From: Fimbriimonadales bacterium
GTDB lineage: Bacteria > Armatimonadota > Fimbriimonadia > Fimbriimonadales > ATM1
Direction: 5' to 3'
Assembly: GCA_026129745.1 (NCBI GenBank)
Contig: JAHCHL010000009.1
Coordinates: 62,001-126,000, forward strand
DNA length: 64,000 nt
Shown: piece by piece, positions 1-9,308 of the stretch
Layout: each line of letters begins with the position of its first letter
How positions within the stretch are numbered: the first letter of the stretch is position 1
The notes under the pieces: model-generated
What the model was told of the DNA's origin: nothing
Database searches by the model: none
The model's input: only the letters and a program-made list of their open reading frames with translations
Program-made: the position numbers and the translations under genes

Positions 1-300
1 CGGCGGCAACGCAACCTCAGGCTCCAGCTCATAAAGCAAAGGCCTCGTCTGCCGTCCCAAAAAAGGCAGGTCCGGAAAATTGCTCAGAAACGCCGTCCGC
101 CCAAGCTTCCCCTCCAAAATCGCGTTCGTCCCTACCGTCGTCCCATGACATAGCTCGAAACCCGACAGTCCTGAACACCCCGAAGCAATCGCCGCCTCCG
201 GCGCCGAAGGCGTGCTCGGAACTTTGAAAACCCGAACATCCTCCCCGTCGTCGATCACAAAGTCGGTGAAGGTTCCGCCCGTGTCGACGCCGATCCGCAT
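1..300 (-). CDS. Hydantoinase/oxoprolinase family protein, N-terminal fragment
   Basis: The reading frame is open from an ATG at 298-300 to the left edge, so only the first 100 residues are visible. The N-terminus reads MRIGVDTGGTFTDFVIDDG, the phosphate-binding DTGGTFTD motif that opens the ATP-dependent N-methylhydantoinase A / 5-oxoprolinase A family. It is followed by the family-typical segment HGTTVGTNAILEGK (residues about 55-68). Members hydrolyse hydantoins, oxoproline or related cyclic amides, or carboxylate acetone or acetophenone, using ATP; the substrate cannot be told from this fragment. The gene runs away from the restriction operon and a -10 element lies just ahead of its start. 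Confidence 0.9.
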   Translation of the reverse strand, partial: MRIGVDTGGTFTDFVIDDGEDVRVFKVPSTPSAPEAAIASGCSGLSGFELCHGTTVGTNAILEGKLGRTAFLSNFPDLPFLGRQTRPLLYELEPEVALPP

Positions 301-593
301 CGAACCGATTGTAGCAGGACGCCGCAAGCAAAGAAGAAGGCCGGCGCAAGCGTCCCGGAGAACGCCGCAATCCGGCCCCATAGACCCAGGTGAGTCCTTC
401 TGTGGGAGAGCCGGCAGAAAGCCATGAAACGCCGACTCTACAAAACTCTATATCGGAATTCGAGCCTAAGATCTCTATAGCGGAAAGCCAAAATGGCTCA
501 AAAAACTAACAATTCTTATGCCTCACCCACCTATCCCGACCTCAAGACTGTCGAAACAATCTCTTTACCACTTTCGTCTCAAAACCTACGCCT
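301..593. other. Intergenic region, nothing recognised
   Basis: Apart from the -10 element listed above, I see no convincing gene, repeat or RNA. Open frames here (for example one starting at 212 on the plus strand) are arginine- and proline-rich shadows lacking a ribosome binding site. Confidence 0.4.
308..313 (-). promoter_or_regulatory. -10 element (TACAAT) for the hydantoinase-type gene
   Basis: On the minus strand TACAAT is followed by exactly seven bases and then the ATG of the hydantoinase-type gene. The spacing would place the transcription start at or within one or two bases of the start codon, so the mRNA is probably leaderless. No clear -35 box is visible 16-18 bases upstream. Confidence 0.5.
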
Positions 594-869
594 ATGCAGG
601 AGAATCCGATCGATCAGCTGGCCAAACTTGCAAAAGCGACCTCGGACTTTGCCCAAACCCAACACAGGGACATCGTAGCCTTCGCGGACGTCGCCGATGC
701 CGCCGCACGAGCCTGCGCATCCGCCGCGGACACCATCCGAAAGGCACTCGAATCCACACCGAACGCCCCAGACATCGAAGCCCACATCATCGTCATAGAG
801 GAAGCCGCCGCAGCACTCCTCGGATCAGCCTGGTTCGCCGCCAAATCGGACATCGGCCACAACGGGTAA
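594..869 (+). CDS. Small alanine-rich helical protein, hypothetical
   Basis: A 91-residue frame with balanced, protein-like composition: alternating hydrophobic and charged residues rich in Ala, Ile, Glu and Asp, consistent with a bundle of amphipathic helices. No cysteine pairs, signal peptide or membrane segment is visible, and I recognise no family. There is no clear ribosome binding site before the ATG and an overlapping minus-strand frame (614-955) exists, so it may not be real. If real, it lies about 150 bases upstream of the restriction operon but is separated from it by that operon's own promoter. Confidence 0.4.
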   Translation: MQENPIDQLAKLAKATSDFAQTQHRDIVAFADVADAAARACASAADTIRKALESTPNAPDIEAHIIVIEEAAAALLGSAWFAAKSDIGHNG

Positions 870-1005
870 CCAGCAAAACTGCACCACCCACCGACCCCTA
901 AAACGCCATCCGGCAAAAGTTGCCTACGTCGAATCGGTGCAGGCCAAACCAACAAGCATGATAATCAAGTGAGTTTGTGCAGAGGCCCCTCAATGGACGC
1001 TATGT

Positions 1006-1011
1006 TATAAT
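1006..1011 (+). promoter_or_regulatory. -10 element (TATAAT) of the hsd operon
   Basis: A consensus TATAAT lies seven bases before the ATG chosen for hsdM (1019). This supports that start over the longer frame from 977, which would begin upstream of its own promoter, and suggests a leaderless message. The -35 region is not consensus. Confidence 0.55.
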
Positions 1012-1018
1012 TTGTGTC

Positions 1019-2605
1019 ATGCCGCGAGGGGTGAAAAAGAAAACTGCACAGCCCGAATCACTCGAAAAGACCCTGTGGGACGCTGCTGTCAAGCTGCGAG
1101 GCAACGTCGCCCCTGCCGACTACAAGCACTACGTCCTTCCGCTCATCTTCCTGCGCTACTGCACCCTCCGCTACGACGAGCGGCAAGAGCAAATCAAAAG
1201 AGAGATCAAAGAGGCCTCCGGTACTTACGACCAAAAGACCCTCGACCAGCTCCTGCTAGAACGCGACGAATACACACGCAAGAACGTGTTCGTCGTCCCC
1301 GAGAAAGCATCCTGGGAATACCTCGTCAAGAGCGCCCGGGAAGACAACATCAAGCAAATCGTCGACGACGCGCTCGAGCTCATGGAGCAGGAGAACCCCA
1401 AGCTCAAGGGAGTTCTAAGAAGAACCTACGCGGGCTCCAATCTCGACGCAGAAAACCTTCGCGGGCTAATCAGCCTCTTCTCGCGAGACGTGTTCGCGCA
1501 AAACCACGGCAAGGGGATAGACGTTCTCGGCAAGACCTACGAGTACTTCATCGGCAACTTCGCCAACACCGAGGGCGCGCGGGGAGGCGAATTCTTCACG
1601 CCGGAAAGCGTCGTACGCGTGTTGGTCGAATGCATGGAGCCGAAAGAGGGCATCGTGTTCGACCCGGCTTGCGGCAGCGGCGGCATGTTCGTGCAGTCCG
1701 ATAAGTTCGCGGAGCATTCGGGCTCGCTGTCATTCTATGGGCAAGAGCGCATAGACACGACCATGCGCCTCTGCAAAATGAATCTCATGCTGCACGGCCT
1801 CGACGGCAACATCGAACTCGGCGATTCGTTGACGAACGATTTGCATCCCGATTTGAAAGCGGACTTCGTCATCGCGAATCCGCCGTTCAATTTGAAGGAA
1901 TGGGGCGCGGATAAGCTCGACGCAAAAGACAAAAGGCTGTACATAGACGGCGAGAAGTACGCGGTCACGGACAGCAACGCCAACTACATGTGGATGCTGC
2001 ACTTCATCTACCACCTCGCGGAGGGCGGCACGGCGGGCACGGTCATGGCGAATGGCGCGATGACGACAGCAGTGAAGCAAGAATACGAGATTCGGAAAGC
2101 GTTTGTAGAAGCGGGGCTGATCGATTGCGTGATTCAACTTCCCGGGCAGCTGTTTTCGCAAACGGGTATTCCTGTATGCCTGTTCTTGTTCAGCAAGAAC
2201 CGAAACGGCACCAAGGGTTTTCGAGAGCGCAAGGACGAAGTATTCTTCATCGACGCGCGCAAGATGGGCGCGCTGAAGCCTGGAAGCAAGAAACAGAAGC
2301 AGCTTTCGAGTGAGGAGATTGCGCGGATTGCGAAGGCTTACCATTCGTTCCGTAATGCCGACTCGTTACCGGATTGTGAAGCAGGCTTTTGCGCATCAGC
2401 GAACTTAGATCAGTTGCGGAAGCATGACTACAAGCTGACGCCGGGTGGTTACGTCGGGTCGGAAATCGATGACATGGGCGACGAGGAATTTGATACTCGC
2501 TTCGAGAGCCTCGTAACCCAACTCAAGGCGCACAAAGACGAAGCAGCCGCGCTAACGGCAGCAATTCAAGATAACCTGAGGAAGGTAGGCAGTACATGGT
2601 TGTGA
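1019..2605 (+). CDS. hsdM: Type I restriction-modification methyltransferase subunit HsdM
   Basis: A 528-residue N6-adenine DNA methyltransferase. The N-terminal helical domain (LWDAAVKLRGNVAPADYK onward) is the HsdM-type N domain. The SAM-binding motif I is DPACGSGGMFV (about residue 218) and the catalytic motif IV is NPPF (about residue 293). With HsdS it forms the modification enzyme and with HsdR the restriction complex. ATG 1019 is preferred to the in-frame start at 977 because the protein then begins MPRGVKKK and a -10 box sits directly upstream. It overlaps hsdS by 10 bases, so the two are translationally coupled. Confidence 0.96.
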   Translation: MPRGVKKKTAQPESLEKTLWDAAVKLRGNVAPADYKHYVLPLIFLRYCTLRYDERQEQIKREIKEASGTYDQKTLDQLLLERDEYTRKNVFVVPEKASWEYLVKSAREDNIKQIVDDALELMEQENPKLKGVLRRTYAGSNLDAENLRGLISLFSRDVFAQNHGKGIDVLGKTYEYFIGNFANTEGARGGEFFTPESVVRVLVECMEPKEGIVFDPACGSGGMFVQSDKFAEHSGSLSFYGQERIDTTMRLCKMNLMLHGLDGNIELGDSLTNDLHPDLKADFVIANPPFNLKEWGADKLDAKDKRLYIDGEKYAVTDSNANYMWMLHFIYHLAEGGTAGTVMANGAMTTAVKQEYEIRKAFVEAGLIDCVIQLPGQLFSQTGIPVCLFLFSKNRNGTKGFRERKDEVFFIDARKMGALKPGSKKQKQLSSEEIARIAKAYHSFRNADSLPDCEAGFCASANLDQLRKHDYKLTPGGYVGSEIDDMGDEEFDTRFESLVTQLKAHKDEAAALTAAIQDNLRKVGSTWL

Positions 2606-3870
2606 CCGACACGCGTCATTTCGCGCGGACTACGCCGCTAGCGGAGGTTGCTGTACTCACGACCGGCTATAGCTTCCGCAGTCAAGACTGGCAGCCGCAT
2701 GGCGTTCCAGTCGTACGTATCGGCAACGTGACACCTGGACGGCTCGATCTATCCGATTCGACCTTCGTCACATCAGACGTAGCAGGAAGCTTGCCCAAGT
2801 TTCAGCTTAAGGCGGGGGACATCGTAATTGGGATGACAGGCGACGTCGGTGCAGTTGCCTGGGTTTATCCGTCGGACCCTTCGGCAATGCTCAACCAGAG
2901 AGTCGGAAAGTTATCTCCGAAGTCGGCATCGTCGGTTGACGCTCGATATCTGTACTACGCGATAAGCCTGCCGGAAACGAGACACTATTGGCAAGGCATT
3001 GCCAACGGGTCCGTTCAGCGCAATCTTGCGTCTAGTCACATTCTACGAACGGAGATCCCGCTGCCATCTTTGACGGAGCAACAGCGGATTGCTAACATAC
3101 TCGGATCGCTCGATGACAAGATTGAGTTGAATCGGCGGATGAATAAGACGCTGGAGGAGATGGCGCGGGCGATTTTTAAGGCTTGGTTCGTAGACTTCCT
3201 CCCCGTCCGCGCGAAGATGGACGGCGCGAAATCGTTCCCCGGTATGGACGCCGAAACCTTCGCCCTCTTCCCCGATTCGTTTCAAGATTCGGAACTGGGC
3301 GAGATTCCGAGCGGCTGGAACGTCTCCACTCTCGGGCAAGTCGCCCGGAACTATCGAAAGCAAGTGCAACCGACGGAGGCGTTGTCGGAGTCCGCTTACA
3401 TTGGCCTTGAGCATATGCCTAGAAAGTCAATTGCCCTTTCAGATTGGGGGACTCTCGCCGGCGTGGTTAGCCAAAAGTTCGAGTTTGTTGCTGGTGATCT
3501 CCTTTTCGGTAAGCTTCGCCCATACTTTCATAAGGTGGGCATTTCTGCCATCGGCGGCGCTTGCTCGACGGACATTCTAGTCATAAGGCCAGCCGCCGAA
3601 GAGTGGCTGAGTTATGTGCTATTGATGATCTCAAGCGACGAGTTGATTGCACATGCATCAATGGCTGCAACGGGTACGCGGATGCCGCGCGCCGACTGGA
3701 AGACGATTGAAGCATATGATGTGCCGCTGCCGCCGGACGAGCTTGCAGCTGCGTATGAGCGAATTGCAAAACCGATGATTGCACTGATTTGCAGAAACGT
3801 GAGCGAATCTAGGAGCCTTGCCGAAACACGCGACCTGTTGGTACCGCGGCTGCTGAGGGGGGCGTGTTAG
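2596..3870 (+). CDS. hsdS: Type I restriction-modification specificity subunit HsdS
   Basis: A 424-residue specificity subunit with the usual two target recognition domains. The first (about 10-150) ends in the conserved helical spacer LTEQQRIANILGSLDDKIE, then NRRMNKTLEEMARAIFKAWF (about 160-200). The second recognition domain starts near residue 240 with GEIPSGWNVSTLGQVARNY, a repeat of the opening of the first. The two domains read the halves of a bipartite DNA site. The second half looks lower in GC than hsdM, consistent with the domain exchange typical of HsdS. It is followed after one base by the GTG of the next gene. Confidence 0.95.
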   Translation: MVVTDTRHFARTTPLAEVAVLTTGYSFRSQDWQPHGVPVVRIGNVTPGRLDLSDSTFVTSDVAGSLPKFQLKAGDIVIGMTGDVGAVAWVYPSDPSAMLNQRVGKLSPKSASSVDARYLYYAISLPETRHYWQGIANGSVQRNLASSHILRTEIPLPSLTEQQRIANILGSLDDKIELNRRMNKTLEEMARAIFKAWFVDFLPVRAKMDGAKSFPGMDAETFALFPDSFQDSELGEIPSGWNVSTLGQVARNYRKQVQPTEALSESAYIGLEHMPRKSIALSDWGTLAGVVSQKFEFVAGDLLFGKLRPYFHKVGISAIGGACSTDILVIRPAAEEWLSYVLLMISSDELIAHASMAATGTRMPRADWKTIEAYDVPLPPDELAAAYERIAKPMIALICRNVSESRSLAETRDLLVPRLLRGAC

Positions 3871-3871
3871 A

Positions 3872-4321
3872 GTGGCTGACGTCGTGCTAACTCAGGCAGA
3901 TGCCGATGATCTCTTGGCGATGGACAAGTACCGTACCAACAATCAACAGCATGCATACCCGCTCGGGGGCGGCTATTTGAGCATTGACCTACAGTCCCAT
4001 GACAAGTCGGAAAAGTTCATTCTCAACATCAGTAGGGGCCGGATCGATCTAACGAAAGCCACCCACCAAACACGCGCCCATAAGACGATCATATTAGCAA
4101 GGCTTGACATTGCTGGCCCTACTCATCGCAATCCCGATGGCGTCGAAGTGCCGTGCCCACATCTACATCTATATCGCGAGGGCTACGGTGACAAGTGGGC
4201 GGCACCAATCGACCCCAGCGTATTTACGAATCCTAACGACCTGTGGCAAACGCTACAGGAATTCATCACATTTTGCAACATAGTTGATCCACCAGACATA
4301 CAGAAGAGGCTATTCGTATGA
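3872..4321 (+). CDS. DUF6978-like protein inside the restriction operon
   Basis: 149 residues, GTG start one base after the hsdS stop. The segments ILNISRGRIDLTKATHQ, ARLDIAGPTHRNPDGVEVPC and PHLHLYREGYGDKWA are, as I recall them, the hallmark of the DUF6978 family; this is from memory and not a database result. The family has no known function. Conserved His and Asp residues in the HxH region (PHLHLY) could bind metal, but that is inference. The stop overlaps the next ATG by four bases (ATGA), so this gene and its neighbour are almost certainly produced together. Confidence 0.75.
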   Translation: MADVVLTQADADDLLAMDKYRTNNQQHAYPLGGGYLSIDLQSHDKSEKFILNISRGRIDLTKATHQTRAHKTIILARLDIAGPTHRNPDGVEVPCPHLHLYREGYGDKWAAPIDPSVFTNPNDLWQTLQEFITFCNIVDPPDIQKRLFV

Positions 4322-5085
4322 TTGGGGATATCGAACGACTTGTCCATTCTTACTTAGATTGGCTGCGAGAAAAGACGGTTCTCAAACAGATCGACGATTG
4401 GGTCCAGATTACAACGCCACATTTGGACAGGCATAACGATGCATTGCAGATTTACGCGGGCAAGGTTGATGGCGGCTATAGGTTGACGGACGACTCCTAC
4501 ACACTTGAGGACCTCGCGACTGCTGGATGCTTGCTGGACACACCAAAGCGGAAGCAGCTGCTACAGATGACCCTCAATGGATTTGGAGTACAGCGCGTTG
4601 GCGATGCACTCGAAGTTCGAGCAACCGAAAGCAATTTTGCGGCAAAGAAGCATGACTTGATTCAAGCCATGTTGGCTGTAAACGATTTGTTCTATCTTGC
4701 CGCACCCACGGTCGAGAGCATTTTCTATGAGGATGTAATGAAGTGGCTTGACCAAATCGAGGTGCGGTATTCGCCGAACATTCGCTTTGTTGGCAAGAGT
4801 GGCTACGAACATGCAGTCGATTTTGTGATACCTAAATCGGTAACACAACCTGAACGCTTTGTGGAGACGGTCACGCGACCGTCAAAGCAAACGGCGCAAA
4901 ACGTCGTTTTCAAATTGAATGACATTCGGGAAGCCCGGCAATTTGAGAATCGAATGTACGTGTTCTTGAATGACCAATACCAGGAACCTGTTTCCCCTGA
5001 TGTGATGGATGCATTTCGTAGCTATGAGTTGCGACCCGTCTTGTGGGCAGAGCGGGAGCAAGTCAGGCAGGAACTGGCGGCGTAG
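4318..5085 (+). CDS. DUF1828/DUF1829-like protein inside the restriction operon
   Basis: 255 residues with two parts. The N-terminal part (about 1-90) resembles DUF1828: YAGKVDGGYRLTDDSYTLED. The C-terminal part (about 130-245) resembles DUF1829: NIRFVGKSGYEHAVDFVIP, then VTRPSKQTAQNVVFKLNDIRE. These two domains are known to occur together in proteins of unknown role. The pattern of acidic and basic residues in the C-terminal half (AVDFVI, FVETVTRP, R near AR) is faintly reminiscent of a nuclease-like fold, but I cannot show catalytic residues. Base composition appears lower in GC (one line counted at 45%) than hsdM (57%). The stop is two bases before the hsdR start. Confidence 0.75.
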   Translation: MIGDIERLVHSYLDWLREKTVLKQIDDWVQITTPHLDRHNDALQIYAGKVDGGYRLTDDSYTLEDLATAGCLLDTPKRKQLLQMTLNGFGVQRVGDALEVRATESNFAAKKHDLIQAMLAVNDLFYLAAPTVESIFYEDVMKWLDQIEVRYSPNIRFVGKSGYEHAVDFVIPKSVTQPERFVETVTRPSKQTAQNVVFKLNDIREARQFENRMYVFLNDQYQEPVSPDVMDAFRSYELRPVLWAEREQVRQELAA

Positions 5086-5087
5086 GT

Positions 5088-8000
5088 ATGCCGGGGACTG
5101 AGTCCGAATTCGAAGAAACTACACTCGAACGCCTTCGCGCTCTCGGCTACACCGTTGCGTATGGTCCGGATATCGTTCGCGAGCCGCATCAAGTCGTTCT
5201 CGCCGACAAGCTGCAGAACTTCCTCTGCGCCCGGTATCCAGATGAAGCCGCCGAATACGCGCTTCGAGTATTCACGCGCCCCGAAGGCGTAACGCCCGAG
5301 CTTCGCAACAAGAAGTTCATCGCCGACATCACGCGCGGAATCGAGGCGCCATACAAAGACGAAAACGGCAACGACCGGCACGTCCACGTCTACCCGATCG
5401 ACTGGGAAGACCCGGAAGCGAACGATTTCCTCGCCGTAAACCAATTCGAAATCACCGGCAAAATCACGCGGCGTCCGGACATCATCCTCTCCGTCAACGG
5501 CCTCCCGCTCGTACTCTTCGAATTAAAGAACCCCTACGACGAGCAGCCGACCATCGAAGGCGCATACAACCAGCTGCAGCACTACCGCGCGGACATTCCG
5601 CAGCTATTCGAATTCAACGCCTTCGGCGTGATCAGCGATTGCAACAAGACGATGCACGGCGTTCCCGAATCGGGCTTCGAATTCTGGGCGGAATGGAAGA
5701 GCATCACCGGAACCGACATCGAACCCGGCTCCACGAGCACGATGAAAACGCTCATCCAAGGGCTGTTCCCGAGAGAGCGCCTCCTGCGATACATTCGCAG
5801 CTTCCTCGTATTCGAAACGGTGAACGAGAAGGTCATCAAGAAGGCTGCGAAGTATCACCAGTACTTCGTGGTCATGCGAGCCGCGGAGTTGGCGGTCGAA
5901 TCCTTCCGCCCCGGCGCGGACCCTCGCATCGGCGTGATTTGGCACACGCAGGGCGCGGGCAAGTCGCTGGAGATGGTGTTCCTCGTCGGAATATTGCGAA
6001 AGCTGCTCAACAATCCGACGTTCGTCATTCAAGTGGACCGCAACGCTCTCGACGAACAGCTTTACAAAGCGTTCGTCGCCGCACGCGAATTGGTCGGCGA
6101 AGTGAAGCAAGCAGAGAGCATCGAAGAATTGCGAACGTTGCTGAGAAGCGATAGCGGCGAAATCATCTTCTCGACCATTCAAAAGTTCTCCCTCAAAGAC
6201 GACGAAGCGGTGCATCCGGTGCTTACCGAGCGTAGCGACATTATCGTCATTGCCGACGAAGCACACCGTACGCAATACGGTTTGATTGGCGGGTTAGCTA
6301 ACAACTTGCGCAGGGCGATTCCGAACGCCAAATACCTGGGCTTCACCGGCACGCCGATTGATTTCACGAACGCTGACACGCGCGCCGTCTTTGGCGAGTT
6401 TATCCAGCCGATTTACGACATGCCGCAATCGGAAGAGGACAAGTCCACCGTCCCGATCTACTACGAAGCGCGACTCGCAGCACTCCACCTAACAAACCCG
6501 CAGTTAGACGAAGAACTCGAAGACATCCTCTCCGAACAAGACGAAGAAGAAATCGAACGAAGGAAGCCGCAATGGGCGGCGATAGAGCGAGCAGCCGGTG
6601 CGAGCGACCGTGTTCGCGATATAGCTAAGGATTTGCTTTCGCATTTCGATAAGCGACAGGGTCAAATGGAAGGCAAAGCGATGGCGGTCTGCATGAGCCG
6701 CGCGAACTGCGTGAAGCTGTACGACGCGATTGTCGCGCTGCGGCCCGAATGGGCAGACCCGGATTTGCACAAGGGTGCGATCAAAGTCGTAATGACACAC
6801 CGCCCCGACAAAGACCCGACGGAATGGAACGCGGCGGGCCATATCACCGGCTCAGCGCAGCGCTCCCTGCTTGGCGACCGATTCAAAGACCCAGACGACC
6901 CATTGAGAATCGTCATCGTTTGCGACATGTGGCTCACAGGATTCGACGTGCCGATTCTGAACACGATGTACATAGACAAACCGATGAAGGGGCACAACCT
7001 GATGCAGGCGATTGCGCGCGCAAACCGCGTGTTCAAAGACAAGCCCGGCGGCGTGATCGTTGACTACATCGGCATTGCGGAGTATTTGAAAGACGCGACG
7101 TCGAAGTACACGGCGAGCGGCGGCAGAGGCAAACCTGCGCCACCCATCGAAGACGACGCTTTCGAAGTGTTCTTGCAGCACGTAGACGCCGTGCGAACGC
7201 TGGTTCCCGAAGATTGCACGAATGTTGACAATCTGGGTTTGGTGGAGCGCGAAGATTTGCATTGTCTTGTGCTTGATTATCTGCTTGCGACAAATGACAG
7301 ACGCGACCAGTTTTTGGTCGCCGAGAACAAACTGTCCGCCGCCGCTTCGCTCGTCATGCATTTAGCGCGCGCTTCGCAGTACGCGGGTGAGGTCGGTTTC
7401 TATCAAGGATTGCGAGCGGGTATTCGCAAGACGTTGCCTCTCGCCGAGCAGAAACAGGACATCGAGCGCGCGGTGCGCGCGCTCGTAGATAACAGCATCG
7501 AATCCCAGGGAGTGGTGGACTTGTTTGCGAAGGCGGGCATTGAGAATCCTGACGTTTCGATTATTGATGAGCGGTTCTTGCAGGAGTTCGCGACGAAAGA
7601 GTATCCGAACCTGCGCGTGCGGCTCCTTGAGAAGCTGATGAAAGATGAAATCAAGCTGATGGAGAGGAAGAATCCGGTGCGGGCTCGTTCGTTGCTTCAA
7701 ATGTTGGAGGAGACGCTGGAGCGATACCACAACAATCTCCTTTCGACCGCGCAGCTTATCCAAGAAATGATCAAGATGCGCAAGGAGATGCAGTCCGAGG
7801 CCGTCGAGAAGAACGAGTACGGCCTCGAAGATGAGGAATTGGCATTCTTTGACGCACTCGTGCTCACCGAGGGGCATTTGTACGAGCACCCATTCCTCGC
7901 GGAACTGGTGCGCGACATTGTGAAGAGCGTGAAGAAGAATCTCAAACCTGACTGGCTAAAGTCTCATCGGGAGAACATACAGGCGGAGATTCGATCTGCG

Positions 8001-8126
8001 GTACGGCGCGTACTGTTGGCGAAAGGGGTGAAAGCGGAAGACTTCGACTTGATCATCGCACGAGTGATGGAGCAAGCGAAGGCGATTTACGGCTCATGGC
8101 CATCGATGCCAATCGCTGGGCACTAG
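5088..8126 (+). CDS. hsdR: Type I restriction endonuclease subunit HsdR
   Basis: A 1012-residue translocase-nuclease. The N-terminal nuclease motif is RRPDIILSVNGLPLVLFELK (PD then ELK, about residues 128-147). The SF2 motor shows HTQGAGKSLEM (Walker A), IADEAHRTQYG (DEAH box), LGFTGTP (motif III) and later motifs including DMWLTGFDVP and MQAIARANRVF (motif VI). A helical C-terminal region that docks to the methylase follows. ATG 5088 is chosen over the frame start at 5043, which lies inside the upstream gene. It is the last gene of the five-gene operon and completes the restriction complex. Confidence 0.96.
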   Translation: MPGTESEFEETTLERLRALGYTVAYGPDIVREPHQVVLADKLQNFLCARYPDEAAEYALRVFTRPEGVTPELRNKKFIADITRGIEAPYKDENGNDRHVHVYPIDWEDPEANDFLAVNQFEITGKITRRPDIILSVNGLPLVLFELKNPYDEQPTIEGAYNQLQHYRADIPQLFEFNAFGVISDCNKTMHGVPESGFEFWAEWKSITGTDIEPGSTSTMKTLIQGLFPRERLLRYIRSFLVFETVNEKVIKKAAKYHQYFVVMRAAELAVESFRPGADPRIGVIWHTQGAGKSLEMVFLVGILRKLLNNPTFVIQVDRNALDEQLYKAFVAARELVGEVKQAESIEELRTLLRSDSGEIIFSTIQKFSLKDDEAVHPVLTERSDIIVIADEAHRTQYGLIGGLANNLRRAIPNAKYLGFTGTPIDFTNADTRAVFGEFIQPIYDMPQSEEDKSTVPIYYEARLAALHLTNPQLDEELEDILSEQDEEEIERRKPQWAAIERAAGASDRVRDIAKDLLSHFDKRQGQMEGKAMAVCMSRANCVKLYDAIVALRPEWADPDLHKGAIKVVMTHRPDKDPTEWNAAGHITGSAQRSLLGDRFKDPDDPLRIVIVCDMWLTGFDVPILNTMYIDKPMKGHNLMQAIARANRVFKDKPGGVIVDYIGIAEYLKDATSKYTASGGRGKPAPPIEDDAFEVFLQHVDAVRTLVPEDCTNVDNLGLVEREDLHCLVLDYLLATNDRRDQFLVAENKLSAAASLVMHLARASQYAGEVGFYQGLRAGIRKTLPLAEQKQDIERAVRALVDNSIESQGVVDLFAKAGIENPDVSIIDERFLQEFATKEYPNLRVRLLEKLMKDEIKLMERKNPVRARSLLQMLEETLERYHNNLLSTAQLIQEMIKMRKEMQSEAVEKNEYGLEDEELAFFDALVLTEGHLYEHPFLAELVRDIVKSVKKNLKPDWLKSHRENIQAEIRSAVRRVLLAKGVKAEDFDLIIARVMEQAKAIYGSWPSMPIAGH

Positions 8127-8465
8127 TTGCGTGCCTTTGTAGGCCTCAAACCCACCACCTTGGATGCGGGAAAGGCAATCATCAGTTGACAAATCCCCTC
8201 CAAAACGCCTTTAACCCTGCGTGCGCTTGCACCTGGGAAACCGCGAATACGGCCCAAAAACGCCCATTTCTCGTCACCAAATCCGTGTTCCAAAATTTGC
8301 AGTGATTTCGGTGACGGCGGTGACGAGAGCCGAAATCGAGTTCAAATTCCACAGCAAACCCGTCACCTCCAAGTGACGGCGACAAAACTAAAGAACCAAC
8401 TGCCCGGAAGCTCCGTCAACTGCCAAAACGAAACAATGCGGCATCAAATGGGAGTACCGATTCCT
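8127..8465. other. Intergenic gap after the restriction operon
   Basis: No supported gene. The second half holds the nested inverted repeats listed next. The first half (8127-8265) shows nothing I recognise. Confidence 0.5.
8270..8379. repeat. Cluster of nested inverted repeats built on GTGACG
   Basis: Three perfect inverted repeats overlap here. CTCGTCACC (8270-8278) pairs with GGTGACGAG (8319-8327). GATTTCGG (8304-8311) pairs with CCGAAATC (8330-8337). CCGTCAC (8360-8366) pairs with GTGACGG (8373-8379) across a six-base loop. The core GTGACG or its complement occurs five times in about 110 bases. This could be a terminator region, a regulator binding cluster or a remnant of a mobile element; no T-tract follows the last hairpin. 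Confidence 0.6.
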
Positions 8466-9284
<819 letters not shown>

Positions 9285-9296
9285 CTGCCGCCTCGG

Positions 9297-9302
9297 TATC
9301 CT
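9297..9302 (+). promoter_or_regulatory. -10 element (TATCCT) of the obg operon
   Basis: TATCCT is followed by six bases and the GTG start of obg, giving a probable leaderless transcript. The six bases AAGGCC could alternatively act as a weak, very close ribosome binding site. Confidence 0.45.
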
Positions 9303-9308
9303 AAGGCC

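Noticed and set aside
614-955. Minus-strand frame opposite the small helical gene
   Set aside because: It has no family resemblance, no ribosome binding site and it mirrors the codon pattern of the plus-strand frame.
977-1018. Longer hsdM start at 977
   Set aside because: The extra 14 residues would be encoded upstream of or across the TATAAT promoter element, and the protein from 1019 matches the usual HsdM beginning.
8330-8352. T-arm-like sequence GTTCAAATTCC suggesting a tRNA
   Set aside because: No acceptor stem, D-arm or anticodon arm can be built around it.
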